Shown: piece after piece, positions 24,847 through 33,611 of the stretch
Layout: each line of letters starts with the position of its first letter
How positions within the stretch are numbered: the first letter of the stretch is position 1
The notes under the pieces: model-generated
Databases searched by the model: none
Told to the model about the DNA's origin: nothing
Seen by the model: the letters and a program-made list of their open reading frames with translations, nothing else
Source: Variimorphobacter saccharofermentans
Lineage (GTDB): Bacteria; Bacillota; Clostridia; Lachnospirales; Lachnospiraceae
DNA length: 64,000 bases
NCBI RefSeq assembly: GCF_014174405.1
Contig: NZ_JACEGA010000001.1
Coordinates: forward strand, 866,001 to 930,000
Direction: 5' to 3'
Translations under genes and position numbers: made by a program

Positions 24847-26202
24847 ATGAGCGAAATAGGAGATAGCTATATCGATTTTTATAAATCGAATAATAAGCGA
24901 AGGAAAAAGAGACGAGTTATCCGCTTATTATTTATTTCTTTATTAATTGGTGGGATGGCCGGTACTGGCTTTCATATAATAAATAAAAATAGGGATTGGT
25001 TATATAGAGAACATACCAATGAGCAACAGACTGAAATTGTGCTGGAGCAGCAGGATAACGATACCAATCCTGAACCTGTGGAAATAGTGAACCAATTGCC
25101 TATTCCGACTTCGGCTCCAAGTGTTATACCGACACCAGTCATTACACCAAAGGAGCAAAATGAGGCTGTGGAAACAGCGGGTAAGCGAAACGTCCTAACA
25201 CGCATTCCGGTAAAGGTTAAAGGAATCTATGTTACCGCTCCGGTGGCTGGGATGAGCTTACGTGATCAATTAATTGAGCTGGCAGATACAACTGAAATTA
25301 ATGCGATGGTGATTGATATTAAGGATGACTACGGTAAAATATCCTATGCCATGAACAGTCCCATGGCAAAGGAAATCGGAGCATTAACGAACACCATACC
25401 GGATATGGAGCAGTTGGTAGCTTTGCTTAAGGAAAAGAATATATATCTTATTGCAAGAATTGTTGCTTTTAAGGATCCCTATTTAGCTGAGAGCAGGCAG
25501 GAGCTGGCTATAAAAAACGTAGATGGAACACTATATCGGGATAAGAATGGAGATGGTTGGCTAAATCCATACAATCGAGAGGTGTGGGATTATCTGTTGG
25601 AGCTCGCTACACAGGCAGCAACTATTGGATTTGATGAGATCCAGTTCGATTATATTCGATTTTCTACGGATGAGGGAATTTCCGAAGCGGATTTTGGAAA
25701 TGAAGCAGATACCGTAAGTAGGGAAGAGATTATCCTTGAGTTTACGAAATATGCATATGAGAAAATAAAGCCACTGGATGTATTTGTATCGGCTGATGTC
25801 TATGGAACGATTATAAGCAGTAAAATCGATGCATCCTTAGTAGGACAGAACTATGTAGAAATGGCAAAATATCTTGATTATATCTGTCCGATGATATATC
25901 CCTCTCACTTTGGTGAAGGGAATTACGGAATTGATTATCCGGACCTTGAGCCATATAACATCATACGTAAGGTATTGGTTGCATCGAAAACAAAGCTTGA
26001 CGAAATACCGGAGGGGGAACATCGTGCAGTAGTACGACCATGGTTACAGGATTTTACCGCATCCTGGATAAAGCAGCATTTGAAATATGGAAAGGATGAG
26101 GTTCGAGCACAAATAGATGGAGTATACGATGCAGGCTACGAGGAGTGGTTATTATGGAATCCAACCTGTGTATATTCCGAGGAAGGTTTGATGGAAGAGT
26201 AA
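24847..26202 (+). CDS. Putative glycoside hydrolase, DUF4015 family
   Basis: This 451-residue protein has a basic N-terminus and one membrane segment (RLLFISLLIGGMAGTGFHII, about 26-45), a Pro/Thr-rich linker to about 115, then the DUF4015 TIM-barrel-like domain. Its marks are VKGIYVTAPVAGM, MVIDIKDDYGKISY, ARIVAFKDPYLA and GFDEIQFDYIRFSTD. The Asp/Glu residues in the last motif are candidate catalytic acids. It is probably a membrane-anchored enzyme acting on cell-wall or external glycans. It is monocistronic, with direct repeats of CAATACATA upstream (about 24780-24810). Confidence 0.8.
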   Translation: MSEIGDSYIDFYKSNNKRRKKRRVIRLLFISLLIGGMAGTGFHIINKNRDWLYREHTNEQQTEIVLEQQDNDTNPEPVEIVNQLPIPTSAPSVIPTPVITPKEQNEAVETAGKRNVLTRIPVKVKGIYVTAPVAGMSLRDQLIELADTTEINAMVIDIKDDYGKISYAMNSPMAKEIGALTNTIPDMEQLVALLKEKNIYLIARIVAFKDPYLAESRQELAIKNVDGTLYRDKNGDGWLNPYNREVWDYLLELATQAATIGFDEIQFDYIRFSTDEGISEADFGNEADTVSREEIILEFTKYAYEKIKPLDVFVSADVYGTIISSKIDASLVGQNYVEMAKYLDYICPMIYPSHFGEGNYGIDYPDLEPYNIIRKVLVASKTKLDEIPEGEHRAVVRPWLQDFTASWIKQHLKYGKDEVRAQIDGVYDAGYEEWLLWNPTCVYSEEGLMEE

Positions 26203-26280
26203 TGATTGACCTGTCTTTCCTATGAATATATTAGCAGTGAGAATAATATACATCTAGTATAAATGATCTGGAGGTGTCCA

Positions 26281-26655
26281 ATGGAAAAGGCATTCCGTCA
26301 AAATACAAAGATGTTTGCATTACTTAAGGGGTTACTATTCTCTTATATTATTACAGCATTTATTTTATTACTTCTCTCCTTTCTCATGCTTAAGCTGGAC
26401 TTGTCAAGCACAGTGATCAGTGGAGGAATCATTTTTACTTATATTGTTTCCTCGTTTATAGGAGGATTTATTGTTGGTAAGAAAGTTGAGCAGAGGAAGT
26501 TTATCTGGGGGTTGTTCATGGGGATCGCATACTTTATCATAATTATGCTGGTATCATTGATGATGAATCGTGTGAGCCCGTTACCCCTGGGTAGTCTGTT
26601 AACAACATTCATTATATGTGGCATGAGTGGAATGCTGGGCGGAATGATTAGCTAA
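26281..26655 (+). CDS. TIGR04086-type four-helix membrane protein
   Basis: This 124-residue protein has four hydrophobic segments (about 14-36, 45-65, 73-93 and 100-121) and Gly-rich turns (YIVSSFIGGFIVGKK, MSGMLGGMIS), as in the YrzE/TIGR04086 family of sporulating firmicutes. ATG 26281 is chosen with GGAGGTG four bases upstream; the longer frame from 26263 includes that site. Function unknown. A hairpin follows. Confidence 0.75.
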   Translation: MEKAFRQNTKMFALLKGLLFSYIITAFILLLLSFLMLKLDLSSTVISGGIIFTYIVSSFIGGFIVGKKVEQRKFIWGLFMGIAYFIIIMLVSLMMNRVSPLPLGSLLTTFIICGMSGMLGGMIS

Positions 26656-26676
26656 TGAAATATAATAGTGCAACAT

Positions 26677-26708
26677 AGGGCTGGAAATCCGATCGGATAT
26701 CCAGCCTT
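26677..26708 (+). terminator. Hairpin after the TIGR04086 gene
   Basis: AGGGCTGG and CCAGCCTT pair around a perfect palindrome (ATCCGATCGGAT), giving an almost uninterrupted stem. No T-run follows, so termination strength is uncertain. Confidence 0.55.
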
Positions 26709-26758
26709 ATGTGTACAATAGTTATGTTATAGTCTGCGTTCCACAAAAAGATTGTAAT

Positions 26759-26787
26759 TTGACAATGAATTGATTATACTATATATG
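26759..26787 (+). promoter_or_regulatory. Candidate promoter of rfbB
   Basis: TTGACA (26759-26764) is followed 17 bp later by TATATG (26782-26787), about 100 bp before the chosen start of rfbB. Confidence 0.45.
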
Positions 26788-26887
26788 AAATTTAGGAAAC
26801 ATAGTGTACAAGCTGATTAAGAATAGGAATTTACCCAGTATGATACAGTAAGCTATGTTTATTAATTACGAAAGCGAGGAACATTTC

Positions 26888-27964
26888 ATGAAGACCTATC
26901 TTGTTACCGGAGGCGCCGGCTTCATCGGATCTAATTTTGTATTATATTTACTGGATAAATATAAAGATGATATTCAAGTGATCAATGTGGATGCATTAAC
27001 CTATGCAGGAAATCTTGAGAATCTGAAATCAGTTGAGAAAAAAAGCAACTATAAATTTTTAAAGATAGATATCTGTGATAAGAATGCAGTTCTTGATATA
27101 TTTAATACGTATGATATTGACAGAGTAATTCATTTTGCGGCGGAGAGCCATGTGGATCGCAGTATCCGTAATCCGGAGATATTTGTGAATACCAATGTAC
27201 TTGGGACGTTGAACTTATTAAATGCAGCCAAGCTCTCATGGGAAACAGAGAACGGTTATAAACCTGGGAAAAAATATCTTCAGGTCTCTACGGATGAGGT
27301 ATATGGTTCTCTGGAAGGAGAAGAGGGTTTCTTCTATGAAACCACTCCTTTAGATCCCCATAGCCCTTATTCAGCGAGTAAAGCTTCTGCAGACCTCCTG
27401 GTAAAATCCTATATTGACACCTTTCAATTCCCTGCTAATATTACGAGATGCAGTAATAATTACGGACCCTATCAGTTCCCTGAAAAGCTGATACCGCTGA
27501 TGATAAATAACGCCCTATCCGGTAAGAAACTGCCAGTATATGGTTCTGGTAAAAACGTAAGAGACTGGCTCTATGTGCTTGATCACTGTAAAGCAATTGA
27601 TTTGGTGGCAGAACAGGGTACGGTTGGGGAAGTGTATAATGTTGGTGGCCATAATGAAAAGAGAAATATTGAGATTGTCACAATTATTCTGGATACTTTA
27701 CTTGAGGTACTCCCCCAGAATGATGAACGAAGAAAGAATATTAGTCATGATCTAATCACCTATGTAGAGGATCGTAAAGGACATGACTTCCGATATGCAA
27801 TCGCTCCTGATAAAATTAAGGCTGAGTTGGGCTGGGAGCCGGAGACTCCGTTCCATGAAGGAATAAAGCTGACGATAGCATGGTATCTTCAGAATTTAGA
27901 GTGGATGGAGCACATCACAAAGGGAGATTATCAGAAGTACTATAGCGATATGTACCATGTGTAA
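26888..27964 (+). CDS. rfbB: dTDP-glucose 4,6-dehydratase
   Basis: The enzyme converts dTDP-glucose to dTDP-4-keto-6-deoxyglucose in nucleotide-sugar synthesis. The 358-residue protein has the Rossmann motif TGGAGFIGSNF at the N-terminus, the catalytic STDEVYG, the YSASK Tyr-Lys pair, and NNYGPYQFPEKLIP. ATG 26888 is chosen because GCGAGGA lies just upstream and the motif begins directly after it; the 11 residues from 26855 have no ribosome site. No rfbA, rfbC or rfbD is adjacent, so the pathway must be completed elsewhere. Confidence 0.93.
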   Translation: MKTYLVTGGAGFIGSNFVLYLLDKYKDDIQVINVDALTYAGNLENLKSVEKKSNYKFLKIDICDKNAVLDIFNTYDIDRVIHFAAESHVDRSIRNPEIFVNTNVLGTLNLLNAAKLSWETENGYKPGKKYLQVSTDEVYGSLEGEEGFFYETTPLDPHSPYSASKASADLLVKSYIDTFQFPANITRCSNNYGPYQFPEKLIPLMINNALSGKKLPVYGSGKNVRDWLYVLDHCKAIDLVAEQGTVGEVYNVGGHNEKRNIEIVTIILDTLLEVLPQNDERRKNISHDLITYVEDRKGHDFRYAIAPDKIKAELGWEPETPFHEGIKLTIAWYLQNLEWMEHITKGDYQKYYSDMYHV

Positions 27965-28019
27965 GACAAGCTGTCGAAATACTTGATTAGGAAAAATTCG
28001 TTTACTTATATTAGATGTT

Positions 28020-28043
28020 GATTAAGGTGTCAAAAGTCTGATT
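28020..28043 (+). repeat. Solo end of the 56-kb palindromic element family
   Basis: GATTAAGGTGTCAAAAGTCT followed by GATT matches the outer ends of the element at 56065-56248: the left end with one difference, the right end exactly over GGTGTCAAAAGTCTGATT. No second arm is visible nearby. Confidence 0.6.
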
Positions 28044-28097
28044 TGTGGTTTTACTAGAAGTCAGAATAGGCTCACTTTCAGAAAGGCTTGGTGTTTC

Positions 28098-28838
28098 ATG
28101 AGATATGAGGAGTTTACTATAGAAGGCCGTAATGCAGTGATGGAGGCATTTCGTTCAGGTAAGACCATCGATCGGCTTTTTGTTCTGGACGGTTGCCAGG
28201 ATGGCCCTGTAAAATCCATCATAAGGGAAGCAAAAAAGACGGACTGTATTATAAGCTTTGTGAAGAAGGAAAGACTGGATCAGATGTCGGAAACTGAGAA
28301 GCATCAGGGAGTTATCGCATATGCAGCAGCATATGAATATGCAGAGGTAGAGGATATTCTCAATGCGGCAAGAGAAAAAGAAGAACCACCATTTATTGTT
28401 TTACTGGATAGTATAGAGGATCCTCACAACCTTGGAGCAATCATCAGAACAGCACATCAGGCAGGAGCTCATGGAGTCATTATTCCGAAGAGAAGGGCTG
28501 CCGGATTGACTGCGACGGTTGCAAGAACATCGGCAGGAGCTCTTAACTACATTCCTGTGGCGAAAGTAACCAATTTAGCAGTAACAATTGAAGAGCTTAA
28601 GGAGAAGGGCTTGTGGTTCGTCTGTGCAGATATGGACGGTGAATTGATGTATAAGCTCAACCTCACTGGACCCATTGGACTGGTAATTGGTAGTGAAGGG
28701 GAAGGTGTAGGCCGTTTAGTAAAAGAAAAATGTGATTTTACGGCGAAGATCCCGATGTTTGGCAAAGTGGATTCCTTAAACGCTTCTGTAGCAATGGGAG
28801 TTATGGCATATGAAATCGTTAGGCAAAGAATGAAATAA
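28098..28838 (+). CDS. rlmB: 23S rRNA (guanosine-2'-O-)-methyltransferase RlmB
   Basis: This SPOUT-class methyltransferase of 246 residues modifies 23S rRNA. A substrate-binding N-terminal domain (1-80) precedes the knot domain. The three SpoU motifs are present: LLDSIEDPHNLGAIIRTAHQ, GLVIGSEGEGVGRLVKEKCD and IPMFGKVDSLNASVAMG. It is followed 78 bp later by sigH, an order common in Clostridia, where rlmB-type genes precede sigH. Confidence 0.93.
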   Translation: MRYEEFTIEGRNAVMEAFRSGKTIDRLFVLDGCQDGPVKSIIREAKKTDCIISFVKKERLDQMSETEKHQGVIAYAAAYEYAEVEDILNAAREKEEPPFIVLLDSIEDPHNLGAIIRTAHQAGAHGVIIPKRRAAGLTATVARTSAGALNYIPVAKVTNLAVTIEELKEKGLWFVCADMDGELMYKLNLTGPIGLVIGSEGEGVGRLVKEKCDFTAKIPMFGKVDSLNASVAMGVMAYEIVRQRMK

Positions 28839-28916
28839 ACACATGAATTTGATGGAGTTATTTAATACCGATCATACTCTGAAGATAATACTTGTGTATG
28901 GAGGGAGGTTGTCAGA

Positions 28917-29549
28917 ATGAACGCTGCAGTGGAATATGATAAGCTTTCAGATGAAGAAATAATAGATAGAGTTCAAAGTGGCGAAAAGTCTGCAATCGAC
29001 TATCTGCTGGAAAAATACAAGTATCTTGTACGAAGTAAGGCGAAAGCGTTATTCCTGATCGGTGGCGATCGGGATGATTTAATACAGGAGGGGATGATCG
29101 GACTTTATAAGGCAATAAGAGATTATCAGCCGGACAAGGATAACTCCTTTTTCAGCTTTGCAGATTTATGTATCTCAAGGCAAATATACAGTGCGATCAA
29201 AGCTTCAAATACTAAGAAAAATATTCCTCTGAATACATATATTTCTCTTTATACTCCAGCATATGGCGAGAATAATGAAGCAGAGGAAAAAGAAACATTG
29301 GTTGACATAATTCACCAGAAATATCTATCAAATCCTGAGGAATTAGTTATTGACAAAGAGAATACCAGTATGATAGAATATGAACTTGTAAGGCGTCTGA
29401 GCAACCTTGAGAAACAGGTTTTGAGTTTGTATATGCAGGATTTAAAGTACACACAGATTGCCGATGCATTGGGGAAGGAACCCAAGACAATTGATAATGC
29501 ATTGACAAGAATTAAGAAAAAGCTCAATCAGGTGCTAAAGGAAATATAG
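28917..29549 (+). CDS. sigH: RNA polymerase sporulation sigma factor SigH
   Basis: This 210-residue sigma-70 family protein switches transcription at the onset of sporulation. Region 2 holds DLIQEGMIGLYKAIRDYQPD and FFSFADLCISRQIYSAIKAS (about 55-100), which is diagnostic of sigma-H. Region 4 has the HTH YTQIADALGKEPKTIDNALT (about 178-197). GGAGGGAGG precedes ATG. Two tRNA genes follow. Confidence 0.95.
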   Translation: MNAAVEYDKLSDEEIIDRVQSGEKSAIDYLLEKYKYLVRSKAKALFLIGGDRDDLIQEGMIGLYKAIRDYQPDKDNSFFSFADLCISRQIYSAIKASNTKKNIPLNTYISLYTPAYGENNEAEEKETLVDIIHQKYLSNPEELVIDKENTSMIEYELVRRLSNLEKQVLSLYMQDLKYTQIADALGKEPKTIDNALTRIKKKLNQVLKEI

Positions 29550-29593
29550 TAATGATTCAATGATACCAAAAGTATAATCTGGTTATTGTATCT

Positions 29594-29665
29594 GCTGTTG
29601 TAGCTCAGTGGTAGAGCACTTCATTGGTAATGAAGAGGTCGGGGGTCCGACTCCCCTCAACAGCT
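29594..29665 (+). tRNA. tRNA-Thr (GGT)
   Basis: It is a 72-base cloverleaf: acceptor GCTGTTG/CAACAGC, D arm GCTC/GAGC, anticodon stem CTTCA/TGAAG with loop TTGGTAA (anticodon GGT), and T stem GGGGG/CCCCT. The T loop reads TCCGACT, so position 55 is C instead of the near-universal T. The discriminator is T and CCA is not encoded. Confidence 0.93.
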
Positions 29666-29727
29666 TGTCCGGTTAATATATATGTTATTGTTAAATAAGG
29701 AATGCATATAATAGAATACGGATATAT

Positions 29728-29802
29728 CGAGGTGTGGCTCAGCTTGGCTAGAGCGCTACGTTAGGGACGTAGAGGCCGCAGGTTCAAATCCTGTCACCTC
29801 GA
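29728..29802 (+). tRNA. tRNA-Pro (AGG)
   Basis: It is a 75-base cloverleaf: acceptor CGAGGTG/CACCTCG, D arm GCTC/GAGC, anticodon stem CTACG/CGTAG with loop TTAGGGA (anticodon AGG, G37), T stem GCAGG/CCTGT with loop TTCAAAT, discriminator A, and no encoded CCA. A run of T follows at 29804. A34 outside tRNA-Arg is uncommon in bacteria. Confidence 0.93.
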
Positions 29803-29862
29803 TTTTTTTATGCAATTTTATGTAAGAAGCAACTATATTGAATGCATACGATATATGATAAA

Positions 29863-29906
29863 AAGAGGCCGTAACCACTTGGAGGATACCAAGCGGTTAC
29901 GGCCTT
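29863..29906. terminator. Bidirectional terminator
   Basis: AAGAGGCCGTAACC pairs with GGTTACGGCCTT, and inside it CTTGG pairs with CCAAG around AGGATA. It lies between tRNA-Pro (plus) and the chemoreceptor gene (minus). Confidence 0.85.
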
Positions 29907-29925
29907 AAATATTGTATTGAGTAAA

Positions 29926-32040
29926 TTAAATGGTAAATTTCTTAATGGATTCTTCCAGTCGTTTTGCATCATTTGCTAATTCTTGCGCTGCGACTTTCAA
30001 ACGTTCTACTGACTCAATCTGATTGATAGCAGTAGTGTTAACTTCTTCGGATGCAGCCGCAGTTTCCTCTGATACCGCTGAAATACTTTGAATGGCATCC
30101 ATCGTATCAACTTTAGCAGCATCAATTTTCTGAATGCCTTCCGAGATGTTATTCAAATTATTAACTAAATCATTGACATGGCGATTGATGTTATCAAATA
30201 CCTGAACGGTTTTACCTAAGGATTCAGATTGTGATTCCACAATACTTTCTGCTTGTTTTGCAGTTACAACGGTGTCCTGCGTCTTTTTCTGAATTTGTGT
30301 TACTATTTTTTGAATCTGGTTTGCTGCCTGAACAGACTGATCTGCCAATTTTCTGATTTCGTTTGCTACAACTGCAAATCCTCGTCCAGCTTCTCCGGCT
30401 CTTGCTGCTTCAATGGAAGCATTGAGAGAAAGAAGATTGGTTTGTTCTGCAATTTCATTGATTATATCAACAAAGCTAACGATGTTGCGGGATTGGTCTT
30501 CAAACTCCTGTATTTTAGCGATTACATTCTGAGTGATGTCTGTAGTTGCCTTCGCCTTCTCGGACAGTTCGTCTATAATTACGATACCTTCACCGGCAAT
30601 CATCTTTGTATTATCAGCAATTTTCTCGATTTCCTGTGTGTTATTATGTACCTGATTGATCTGATCAGATAGACCTGCCATTTGCATCAGGCAGTGCTCT
30701 GTATCATTTGCCTGTTGAACAATACCCTGTTCGATATCCTCAATTGTCTTAGAGATATCCTTTGTTGCTTCGAGAAGCTTAACGGAAGTACCGGATACAC
30801 CGTCTGCTGAATTACTTACCTTACTACTAACAGCTTGTACATCTCCAATTAGACTACGCATATCTCGGAGCATATTACCAATACCAGTGGAAAGATGCAA
30901 GAATTCATCCTTTCTCTTGGTCTCAAAGCTGGTAGTCAGATCACCAGTTGCTGCCTGTGTGATCTTCTTGCTTAAGAAACTGATGGCGGAATTGACACCA
31001 CCGGCAATGATGATAACAATCAGTATAGCAAGAACACAGGATACGGAAACAAATGCAATATTCAGAGCTTTAATTCCGGATACCTGTTCAAGTATATCAG
31101 ACTTCGGTATCATTGCACATACCATGGCATCAACATCACTAATCTTACTATATATAAATAAGTATTCTTTTCCTTTGTATTTCTGGTAGGAATGATTGTA
31201 CTGCACATCGGAATTAACGGCATCTTCATAATACGTCTGTTGTAAAAATACACTTTCTTCATCCGTACCTGATAGAATCTCTCTTCCGTCCTTTGTAATA
31301 AATGCAACGATACTGTTTTCGCCAAGCTCATATTTTGCAAACATGTCCATGATTTTCTGCTTGGATACGTCAATAATGATAAAGCCTTTTCGTGAATTCA
31401 TCGGTGTAATCAGGGACAGAGCATAGTCATTAATACTATATTTAACGTCCGAATATGAGATGGATGAATCAAACTGTTCGTGATTACCGACCCACAAATA
31501 CTTCACTGACCTGCTTTCAAACTGCTTTCCGAGCGCTGATTCCATAAATTCGTTATATCTGCTGTCCTGTGTTGCTGCCTGAGTAGAGATTGTCTCCCCG
31601 TCTTTACCCATTAAGAATACAGCAGAAATAAAGGAATTTGTTTTTTTGATTAACTGTACATCACTTTCCACGGCAAATCGTGCAGTGATAAAGTTTGATT
31701 CTGATTCCCCTTCTTGTCTGTTATAATAGCCGTTAATGTTCGAGTTCAGAAGCATTTCTGCTGACTTTTCTTTAATAATATTAAAGCCAAAGCCTAAGAA
31801 ATCGCTTACTGCTACTAAGGTGTCCTGTGCACTATCCTCATAATTCGAGATGATAGCCTCCTCTGACTTGTTGTAGGATACTGTGCCATATACAGCTAAT
31901 AGAATAATTGGAATAAGTAATCCGATGAATAATTTCAATCGGATACTTCTTAATAGATTTAAAATATTGATTCCCTTTAGATTAAAGGGTATTTTAAATC
32001 TTGCTGACTTGTTATCTCCTCGCTTTACTTTTTTTGTCAT
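29926..32040 (-). CDS. Methyl-accepting chemotaxis protein with extracellular Cache domain
   Basis: This 704-residue transmembrane chemoreceptor has TM1 at about 36-56, an extracellular double-Cache-like sensor at 60-325, TM2 at about 325-350, HAMP at about 350-405 and the cytoplasmic signalling bundle at 410-700. The hairpin tip is intact ([20 protein letters not shown], then [18 protein letters not shown]). GGGGGAG precedes ATG on the minus strand. It is monocistronic. The ligand is unknown. No chemotaxis genes are in the window. Confidence 0.93.
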   Translation of the reverse strand: MTKKVKRGDNKSARFKIPFNLKGINILNLLRSIRLKLFIGLLIPIILLAVYGTVSYNKSEEAIISNYEDSAQDTLVAVSDFLGFGFNIIKEKSAEMLLNSNINGYYNRQEGESESNFITARFAVESDVQLIKKTNSFISAVFLMGKDGETISTQAATQDSRYNEFMESALGKQFESRSVKYLWVGNHEQFDSSISYSDVKYSINDYALSLITPMNSRKGFIIIDVSKQKIMDMFAKYELGENSIVAFITKDGREILSGTDEESVFLQQTYYEDAVNSDVQYNHSYQKYKGKEYLFIYSKISDVDAMVCAMIPKSDILEQVSGIKALNIAFVSVSCVLAILIVIIIAGGVNSAISFLSKKITQAATGDLTTSFETKRKDEFLHLSTGIGNMLRDMRSLIGDVQAVSSKVSNSADGVSGTSVKLLEATKDISKTIEDIEQGIVQQANDTEHCLMQMAGLSDQINQVHNNTQEIEKIADNTKMIAGEGIVIIDELSEKAKATTDITQNVIAKIQEFEDQSRNIVSFVDIINEIAEQTNLLSLNASIEAARAGEAGRGFAVVANEIRKLADQSVQAANQIQKIVTQIQKKTQDTVVTAKQAESIVESQSESLGKTVQVFDNINRHVNDLVNNLNNISEGIQKIDAAKVDTMDAIQSISAVSEETAAASEEVNTTAINQIESVERLKVAAQELANDAKRLEESIKKFTI

Positions 32041-32314
32041 ACTATAACTCCCCCTATGAAATTATTGGCTACTGATGTAATAGTAACCAACCTTATTATA
32101 ACATATTGATACTTTAAATTCTATAATATTTAATAAAATGACTAAAATATTTGCCGAAATACTTACTACCTTTAAACATCCTATACAAATGAATTTGAAT
32201 TTTGTTGCTATATCGTACCTATTTAATTGATATAAGGCATCGCTTCATACATCTAGTCTATAAAAAGGAGGTATTGTATTAAAATTATTGTTAATAATGG
32301 TGGAGAAAAATAAA

Positions 32315-32343
32315 TTGACAAAGAATTCATCTTAATGTATACT
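32315..32343 (+). promoter_or_regulatory. Promoter of the metNIQ leader
   Basis: TTGACA (32315-32320) and TATACT (32338-32343) are 17 bp apart, so transcription should start near 32350, 44 bp before the leader ORF. The preceding part of the 353-bp gap (32041-32314) shows no gene or strong structure. Confidence 0.75.
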
Positions 32344-32393
32344 ATCACCAAAATCTATATCGATTTTATAGGAATTAAAAAGGAGGAAAAATT

Positions 32394-32510
32394 ATGAGAA
32401 CATCTCGAGGTATGATGTGCTATAATATGTGTGGCATGTGTAACATGTCTGGGATGCATATTTACAGGATAAGTGAATGTGATGTTTTCGTAATGCCAAA
32501 AAAGAGGTAA
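32394..32510 (+). CDS. Met/Cys-rich leader peptide of metNIQ
   Basis: This 38-codon ORF has an ideal AGGAGG (32381-32386) seven bases upstream. The product has eight Met and four Cys; residues 7-21 read MMCYNMCGMCNMSGM, that is six Met and three Cys in 15 codons. A hairpin (AAAAAGA/TCTTTTT, 32499-32519) spans the stop codon, and a terminator at 32540-32576 follows before metN. The layout is that of ribosome-mediated attenuation: scarcity of Met (or Cys) would stall ribosomes and favour read-through. An independent metal-binding mini-protein is the alternative. Confidence 0.7.
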   Translation: MRTSRGMMCYNMCGMCNMSGMHIYRISECDVFVMPKKR

Positions 32511-32539
32511 CTTCTTTTTCAGGATATAAAGAATGCATA

Positions 32540-32576
32540 ACAGGATGCTTATCTATAGAAGCTATCCTGTTTTTTT
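32540..32576 (+). terminator. Attenuator terminator upstream of metN
   Basis: ACAGGATGCTT (32540-32550) pairs with AAGC, a bulged T and ATCCTGT (32559-32570) around ATCTATAG, followed by six T. It ends 25 bp before metN. The left arm's ACAGGAT recurs at 32464-32470 inside the leader ORF and CAGGAT recurs at 32520-32525, so the right arm has competing partners. GATAAGT (32468-32474) can also pair with GCTTATC (32547-32553) in the terminator. Confidence 0.8.
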
Positions 32577-32601
32577 ATTCTTTATTTTGGAGGTGGCAAG
32601 A

Positions 32602-33609
32602 ATGAGCAATAAAACACCAATCGTAGAGTTGGTTGGAATCGGAAAGACCTTTCGTACAAAAGATCATGAGGTGAAAGCGCTGGAAGATATTAATCTAACC
32701 ATATACGAGGGAGAGATTTTTGGAATTATTGGACTCAGTGGTGCCGGTAAAAGTACTTTGGTTCGATGTATTAATTTTTTAGAAAGACCTACTGAGGGTT
32801 CGGTATATTTTCATGGTGTTGATTTAGCAAAATTAAATGATAAGGAGCTTTTGAGGGAACGACAATCCATGGGGATGATCTTTCAGCAGTTTAATCTGCT
32901 GATGCAAAGAAATTCTTTGGACAATATATGTTTTCCCCTGGAAATCGCTGGAGTACCGAAGAAGCAGGCTAGAAAACGGGCAAAGGAATTACTTGAGGTA
33001 GTAGGGCTTTCTGATAAGGCAAAGGCCTTTCCGGCTCAGTTATCAGGAGGACAGAAGCAGAGAATAGCGATTGCCAGAGCTTTGGCGACCAATCCGAAAG
33101 TTATATTATGTGATGAAGCAACTAGTGCCTTGGATCCTACAACTACCCGTTCTATATTAAACCTGTTGAAGGATATTAATAAGAAATTCGGTATTACCGT
33201 TATTGTTATTACTCATGAAATGAGTGTCATCGAGGAGATATGTAACAGAGTCGCAATTATCGATCAGAGTCATATCGCAGAAATAGGAGAAGTGGAAGAG
33301 GTATTTGTCAGACCACAATCAAAGATTGCAAAGCAGCTGGTATTCTCTGGCGAGACACATATTGATACCTTTGAGGGAGAACACAAATGTAGAATTATCT
33401 TCGACGGAAGAACATCCTTCGAACCGGTAATAGCGAATATGGTACTGGAATGCAAGACACCTGTGAATATCATGTTCGCCGATACAAAGGATATTGACGG
33501 AAAAGCATTTGGCCAGATGGTAATTCAGCTTCCCAATGATGAGATAGGAAGAAAGAGAATTATGAATTATCTGAAGGTAAATCAGATAACCTATGAGGAG
33601 GTGGAGTAA
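32602..33609 (+). CDS. metN: Methionine ABC transporter ATP-binding protein MetN
   Basis: This 335-residue ATPase drives uptake of methionine. Walker A is GLSGAGKST, the signature is LSGGQKQR, and Walker B is VILCDEATSALD. The C-terminal NIL regulatory domain (about 265-335, CRIIFDGRTSFEPVIANMV) is the ligand-sensing domain by which MetN is inhibited by methionine. ATG 32602 is chosen with GGAGGTGG five bases upstream; the longer frame from 32533 reads through the terminator. It is followed two bases later by metI. Confidence 0.95.
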   Translation: MSNKTPIVELVGIGKTFRTKDHEVKALEDINLTIYEGEIFGIIGLSGAGKSTLVRCINFLERPTEGSVYFHGVDLAKLNDKELLRERQSMGMIFQQFNLLMQRNSLDNICFPLEIAGVPKKQARKRAKELLEVVGLSDKAKAFPAQLSGGQKQRIAIARALATNPKVILCDEATSALDPTTTRSILNLLKDINKKFGITVIVITHEMSVIEEICNRVAIIDQSHIAEIGEVEEVFVRPQSKIAKQLVFSGETHIDTFEGEHKCRIIFDGRTSFEPVIANMVLECKTPVNIMFADTKDIDGKAFGQMVIQLPNDEIGRKRIMNYLKVNQITYEEVE

Positions 33610-33611
33610 GT

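Noticed and set aside
26855..26887. Upstream ATG of rfbB
   Set aside because: It adds 11 residues before the Rossmann motif and has no ribosome site, while ATG 26888 has one.
30253..30672. 139-codon plus-strand frame inside the minus-strand chemoreceptor
   Set aside because: It is antisense to the conserved MCP hairpin; composition follows the real gene.
32533..32601. N-terminal extension of metN
   Set aside because: It would be translated through the terminator hairpin; the strong GGAGGTGG site supports ATG 32602.
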